This document shows positions 59,941-64,000 of a stretch of DNA of 64,000 bases, in pieces. Position 1 is the stretch's first letter; every line of letters starts with the position of its first letter. Origin of the DNA: Hymenobacter sedentarius (GTDB taxonomy: Bacteria; Bacteroidota; Bacteroidia; Cytophagales; Hymenobacteraceae); NCBI RefSeq assembly GCF_001507645.1, contig NZ_CP013909.1, positions 744,001 through 808,000 on the forward strand, written 5' to 3'. The notes beneath the pieces are model-generated. The model was given only the letters and a program-made list of their open reading frames with translations, did not search any database and was not told the origin of the DNA. The translations under genes and the position numbers were made by a program.

Positions 59941-61830
59941 ATGAATTTCTTCCGCTTACTGCCGACTGCGGCCTTGCTGCTGGCCACGGCTGCTCCCGTC
60001 TCGGCGCGCCTGACCCCGGGCCTGCCGGCCGCCACCGCTCCTGCCGCCAAAGCCGCCCCCAGCGTGCGCATCGACCCCACCTTCTGGTGGGTGGGCATGA
60101 AAAACCCCAAGCTACAGCTGTTGGTGCACAGCCCCGGCATTGGGGCCAGCACGGCCACCCTGGCCACCTACCCCGGCGTGAGAGTGGAGGGCGTGCAGAA
60201 AGTGGAAAGCCCCAACTACCTGGTGGTGAACCTCAACATCGGCCCCAACGCGAAACCGGGCCAGCTCAAGCTCACCTTTCAAGGAGCCAAGAAGTTGAGC
60301 TACGCCTACGAGCTGCGGGCCCGCAACCAGGACCCCCAGCGCACCCAGGGGCTCTCCCAGGCCGACTTTATCTACATGCTGATGCCGGACCGCTTCTCGA
60401 ACGGCGACCCCAAAAACGACGTGGTGAAAGGCACCCGCGTCAACCACATTGCCCGCGACTCGATGTATGCCCGCCACGGCGGCGACATCAAGGGCATTCA
60501 GAACCACTTTGCGTACTTCAAGCAGCTGGGCGCCACGGCCATCTGGCCCACGCCGCTGGTGGAAAACGACATGCCCAAGGCCAGCTACCACGGCTACGCG
60601 GTGACGGACTGCTACAAGATTGACCCGCGCTACGGCACCAACGCCGAGTACGTGCAGTTTGTGAAAGCCGCGCACGCCAACGGCCTGAAAGTGGTGCAGG
60701 ACATCGTGCTCAACCACTGGGGCAGCTACCACCACTTGTTCCTCGACAAGCCCGGCGAAGACTGGTTCCACAAGTTCCCCAGCTTCACGCGCAGCAACTA
60801 CAACGCCTTCGCCCTCAACGACCCCTACGCCTCGAAGCGCGACTACCAGCTGTTCAACGACGGCTGGTTTGACACCACCATGCCCGACGTAAACCAGGGC
60901 AACCCGCTGGTGGCTACCTACCTGATTCAGAACTTTCTGTGGTGGGTGGAAAGCACCGGCCTCGACGGCTACCGCATCGATACCTACCCTTATTCCGACC
61001 CGCAGTTTCTGATGGCCTGGGGCAAGGCCATTGCCGAGGAATACCCCAAGCTGGCTTTGTTTGGCGAGGCCTGGGAAGGCACCGAGGCCGAGCAGGCCTT
61101 CTTCGCCCAGAACATTTTCCCGCCGGTGAACGGCTTTAAGTCGAACCTGCCGGGCGTGCTCGACTTTCAAATCTGCTTCGCCATCTCCGATGCGCTGAAA
61201 ACCGAAAACGGCGACCTGAGCAAGCTCTACCACGCCCTGCAGGGCGACTGGCTGTACGTAGACGCCACCCGCAACGTGCCCTTCCTTGACAACCACGACA
61301 TGAGCCGCTTCTACTCGGTGGTGGGCGAAGACTTCAACAAGTTCAAAACAGGCATGGCCTGGCTGCTCACCCTGCGCGGCACCCCGCAACTCTACTACGG
61401 CACCGAGGTGCTAATGAAGAACTTCTCGAACCCCGACGGCAAGGTGCGCGAAGACTTTCCCGGCGGTTGGGCTGGCGACAAGACCAACTACTTCGCCACC
61501 CGCTCCGGCCAGGCCGGCGAAGCGTTCGACTACGTGAGCAAGCTGGCCAACTACCGCAAGACCCACCCCGTGCTGAGCAGCGGCAAGCTTATGCAGTTTA
61601 TCCCGCAGGATGGCGTGTACACGTACTTCCGCTACAACGACGCCGGCGAGTGCGTGATGGTGATTGCCAACAACACCAAGGACGCGAAAAAGGTCGACGG
61701 CACGCGCTTCGCCGAGCGGTTCGCCGGCTTCACGTCGGGGCAGGAAGTGGTAAGCGGCGCCACCATCTCAGACCTCAAGACCCTGCAGGTGCCCGCGCAC
61801 ACGGCCTGGGTAGTTGAGCTGCGGAAGTAG
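59941..61830 (+). CDS. GH13 neopullulanase/cyclomaltodextrinase (SusA-like)
   Basis: 629-residue secreted alpha-amylase-family enzyme. Signal peptide (1-22, ending SA), then a Cyc-maltodext_N domain (about 40-125: IDPTFWWVGMKNPKLQLLVH), the GH13 barrel with region I DIVLNHWGSY, region II LDGYRIDTYPYSD (nucleophile Asp), region III FGEAWEG (acid/base Glu), and region IV FLDNHDMSRF. A C-terminal beta domain (about 545-629) closes the protein. B. thetaiotaomicron SusA has this layout and degrades maltodextrins in the periplasm. A -7-like box TTACTTTG precedes it at 59898. Confidence 0.94.
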   Translation: MNFFRLLPTAALLLATAAPVSARLTPGLPAATAPAAKAAPSVRIDPTFWWVGMKNPKLQLLVHSPGIGASTATLATYPGVRVEGVQKVESPNYLVVNLNIGPNAKPGQLKLTFQGAKKLSYAYELRARNQDPQRTQGLSQADFIYMLMPDRFSNGDPKNDVVKGTRVNHIARDSMYARHGGDIKGIQNHFAYFKQLGATAIWPTPLVENDMPKASYHGYAVTDCYKIDPRYGTNAEYVQFVKAAHANGLKVVQDIVLNHWGSYHHLFLDKPGEDWFHKFPSFTRSNYNAFALNDPYASKRDYQLFNDGWFDTTMPDVNQGNPLVATYLIQNFLWWVESTGLDGYRIDTYPYSDPQFLMAWGKAIAEEYPKLALFGEAWEGTEAEQAFFAQNIFPPVNGFKSNLPGVLDFQICFAISDALKTENGDLSKLYHALQGDWLYVDATRNVPFLDNHDMSRFYSVVGEDFNKFKTGMAWLLTLRGTPQLYYGTEVLMKNFSNPDGKVREDFPGGWAGDKTNYFATRSGQAGEAFDYVSKLANYRKTHPVLSSGKLMQFIPQDGVYTYFRYNDAGECVMVIANNTKDAKKVDGTRFAERFAGFTSGQEVVSGATISDLKTLQVPAHTAWVVELRK

Positions 61831-61987
61831 CGCGCCGTTGCGCGAAGTTGAAGACGGAAATCTCGCAAAGACGAGCATGTTTTGTAACTTCTTGTCGCTA
61901 CTTCGACTTAGCTCGATTCAGTCCCGGCAGTCGCAGTTTCCGGAATTTGCGGACCTTGATTTTTAACCTTAGCGACACCTTGCGCTT

Positions 61988-62695
61988 ATGACCGACCTCA
62001 CTGACCAAGTCGCCATCGTAACCGGGGCCAGCCGCGGCATTGGCCGGGCCGTGGCGCTGCTGCTCGCCCTGCAGGGAGCCAAAGTAGTGGCCGTGTCCCG
62101 CAGCGAGGCCGAGCTGGCCGAACTGACTTGCAAAACCAAGGGCCTGAGCATTGTGGCCGACGTATCGGACGAGCTGGACGCCCAGCACGTAATAGCCGAA
62201 ACCCTGCGCAACTTCGGGCGCCTCGACATGCTCATCTGCAACGCCGGGGTGGGGTCGTTCAATCAGCTTGAGGATTTTGCTTCGGCCGAGTGGGACCGGA
62301 TATTCGACACCAACGTGAAGGGCACCTTCCTGATGTGCAAGGCCGCGGTACCGCACTTTAAAGAGCGCAAAAAGGGCCACATCGTGGGCATTACCTCCGA
62401 CGTGGCCAAGCGCACCTTCCCGCACGGCACCGTGTACGGGGCCAGCAAGTTTGCCCAGGATGCGCTGCTGGCCAGCCTGCGCAAGGAGGTGCGCCCCCAC
62501 GGCATCAAGGTGACCACCATTTACCCCGGGCTGGTCGATACGCACTTCAACGACACCACACCCGGCAGCCCCGAAGCCGAAAAAACCCACCTGCGCCCCT
62601 CCGACATCGCCCAGGCCGTGCGCTACGTGCTCGAAGCCCCAGCCCACGTGGTAGTCGACGAGCTGATGCTGCACCCCTTCACGCAGGAATGGTAA
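61988..62695 (+). CDS. SDR-family oxidoreductase
   Basis: 235-residue classical short-chain dehydrogenase/reductase. The NAD(P) motif VTGASRGIGRAVALLLA starts near residue 12; CNAGVG is the structural NAG; the catalytic triad is Ser in GITSDVAKRTFPHG, Tyr and Lys in VYGASKFAQDALL. PGLVDTHFN is the usual C-side loop. The basic residue R in ASRG and SRSE suggest NADP preference, without certainty. The substrate is unknown. It lies between the two GH13 genes on the same strand but has no evident link to them. Confidence 0.92.
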   Translation: MTDLTDQVAIVTGASRGIGRAVALLLALQGAKVVAVSRSEAELAELTCKTKGLSIVADVSDELDAQHVIAETLRNFGRLDMLICNAGVGSFNQLEDFASAEWDRIFDTNVKGTFLMCKAAVPHFKERKKGHIVGITSDVAKRTFPHGTVYGASKFAQDALLASLRKEVRPHGIKVTTIYPGLVDTHFNDTTPGSPEAEKTHLRPSDIAQAVRYVLEAPAHVVVDELMLHPFTQEW

Positions 62696-62789
62696 TATTT
62701 CACTTAATGAAGATTTTTTGGGCTTAACTGCCCACTATTAGGGGCCGATTCTTCCTTCTTCATTAAGCGCTGCGCTATCTTGCCGCACC

Positions 62790-64000
62790 ATGAAAAAATT
62801 GTTGCTGGCTGGCGGCCTTCTCTCTTTGGCTGCATTCTCTTTGCCCAACCCTCCCGTGCCTACTAAACGCACCACCACCAACGACCCCAACACCACCGCG
62901 GAGGTACCCCAGGACAACAAGTTGGTCATCTACCAGTTGATGACGCGCTTGTTTGGCAACAAGGTGGCCCTGAACAAGCCCTACGGTACCATCGCGGAAA
63001 ACGGCTGCGGCAAGTTCAACGACATCACCGACAAGGCCCTCGACGAAATCAAGAAGATGGGCGTGAGCCACGTGTGGTACACCGGCGTGATTGAGCACGC
63101 CACCATGACGGACTACGCCGCCCAGGGCATCCCCGCCGACGACGCCGACGTGGTAAAGGGCCGCGCCGGCTCGCCCTACGCCATCAAGGACTACTACGAC
63201 GTGGCGCCCGACCTGGCCGTGGTGGTGAAAAACCGCATGCCCGAGTACGAGGCCCTCATCAAGCGCACCCACGACCACGGCCTGAAGGTGCTCATGGACT
63301 TCATTCCGAACCACGTGGCGCGCTCCTACAAGTCGGACGCCAAGCCCCAGGGCGTGGTGGACCTGGGCGCCCAGGACGACAAGACCAAGGCCTTCGCGCC
63401 CAACAACAACTTCTACTACCTACCCGGCAAGAGCTTTGTGGTGCCCGCCGGCTACAACCCGCTGGGCCCGCTCCGGGGCCCGCGCGAAGACGGCAAGTAC
63501 ACCGAAACCCCCGCCAAAGCCACCGGCAACGACGTATTCTCGGAAGCCCCGCACGTCGACGACTGGTTTGAAACCACCAAGCTCAACTACGGCGTGGACT
63601 ACCAGAACGCCCGCAAAGGGTACTTCAGCCCCGTGCCCGACACTTGGAAGAAGATGCGCGACATTCTCGTATTCTGGGCTGGCAAAAAAGTAGACGGCTT
63701 CCGCTGCGACATGGCCGAGATGGTGCCCCTGGAGTTCTGGGCCTACGTCATTCCGGAGGTGAAAAAGGTGAACCCCAACATCATCTTCATCGCCGAAGCC
63801 TACAACCCCAAGCAGTACAAAACCTTCCTGGAGCAGGGCAAATTCGACTTTCTCTACGACAAAGTGGGCCTCTACGACGGCCTGCGCCGCCTCATGCGGC
63901 AGGAAGGCTCCACCGAGGACATCACCAAGGTGTGGAAGGAAGAAAGCAACGGCTTCGCGTCGCACATGCTGCGCTTTCTGGAAAATCACGACGAGCAGCG
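62790..64000 (+). CDS. GH13 alpha-amylase family protein (3' partial)
   Basis: The frame opens at ATG 62790 (MKKLLLAGGLLSLAAFSLPN, a signal peptide) and is still open at the window edge, so at least 403 residues are visible. GH13 motifs: NKLVIYQLMTRLFGNK at the start, region I DFIPNHVARSYKSD, region II VDGFRCDMAEMVP (nucleophile Asp), region III FIAEAYNPKQY, and region IV FLENHDEQ at the very edge. The C-terminal domain is cut. TATCTTGC, 7 bases before the ATG, may be its -7 box. Probable role: secreted or periplasmic degradation of alpha-glucans with the SusA-like enzyme upstream. Confidence 0.93.
   Translation, partial: MKKLLLAGGLLSLAAFSLPNPPVPTKRTTTNDPNTTAEVPQDNKLVIYQLMTRLFGNKVALNKPYGTIAENGCGKFNDITDKALDEIKKMGVSHVWYTGVIEHATMTDYAAQGIPADDADVVKGRAGSPYAIKDYYDVAPDLAVVVKNRMPEYEALIKRTHDHGLKVLMDFIPNHVARSYKSDAKPQGVVDLGAQDDKTKAFAPNNNFYYLPGKSFVVPAGYNPLGPLRGPREDGKYTETPAKATGNDVFSEAPHVDDWFETTKLNYGVDYQNARKGYFSPVPDTWKKMRDILVFWAGKKVDGFRCDMAEMVPLEFWAYVIPEVKKVNPNIIFIAEAYNPKQYKTFLEQGKFDFLYDKVGLYDGLRRLMRQEGSTEDITKVWKEESNGFASHMLRFLENHDEQ

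Noticed and set aside
1..64000. tRNA genes, CRISPR arrays, transposases and phage genes
   Set aside because: No T-loop/acceptor pattern, spacer-repeat array or DDE/integrase motif was recognised. This was checked by eye only; a tRNA or covariance-model scan could still find one.

Overview
The window is a GC-rich chromosomal segment from a Bacteroidota bacterium, most likely a Hymenobacter-like member of the Cytophagales. The evidence is a SusC/SusD polysaccharide-utilisation locus with a hybrid two-component sensor, many -7 promoter boxes of the Bacteroidota type TAnnTTTG close to start codons, a eukaryote-like ribonucleotide reductase small subunit, and the Bacteroidota-style Phe/Tyr gene order pheA-aminotransferase-tyrA-DAHP synthase/chorismate mutase. 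I saw no tRNA, rRNA, CRISPR array, transposase or phage gene.

Layout. 1-2.5 kb: a BlaI/M56 sensor pair (5' end cut by the window edge) and a small heat-shock protein. 2.9-7.5 kb: a minus-strand aromatic amino acid operon preceded by two tandem leader-peptide attenuators. 7.6-23 kb: single metabolic and regulatory genes (ene-reductase, DinB, lysA, pirin, Gfo/Idh/MocA oxidoreductase, pentapeptide protein, LacI regulator, MFS exporter, HAD phosphatase, creatininase-like enzyme, two GNATs, a TPM-domain protein). 23-27.7 kb: a looser region of small minus-strand genes, possible gene remnants, three copies of one terminator-like repeat, an orphan immunity-like gene and an AT-rich pocket with an unlisted 44-residue ORF. 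27.8-33.5 kb: nrdA, a YceI protein and nrdB on one strand, diverging from rplU-rpmA. 33.5-36.9 kb: cyclase, alpha/beta hydrolase, and hemW coupled to an acidic protein. 37.2-49.2 kb: a compact fructan locus (sensor, SusC, SusD, sugar porter, fructokinase, GH32). 49.3-55.1 kb: BamA/TamA-like protein, a second Hsp20, VF530 protein, GH25 lysozyme, RlpA and small proteins. 55.3-64 kb: YedK/HMCES, then an alpha-glucan group (GlgP-like protein, SusA-like GH13, SDR, and a second GH13 running off the end).

How the genes work together. The aromatic operon carries the committed step of the shikimate pathway plus the terminal Phe and Tyr branches; both leaders are packed with Phe and Tyr codons, so translation of the leaders should report charged tRNA-Phe and tRNA-Tyr to the operon. 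In the fructan locus, a periplasmic sugar-binding sensor should switch on the outer-membrane importer, periplasmic fructan hydrolase, inner-membrane porter and kinase. The last 8 kb handle alpha-glucans.

Two intergenic repeat families stand out. One is a palindromic family carrying GAAGCATCT at seven loci, with one copy apparently nested inside another and one copy supplying the C-terminus of the aminotransferase. The other is a composite element with 41-bp inverted arms around a terminator, present twice in opposite orientations.
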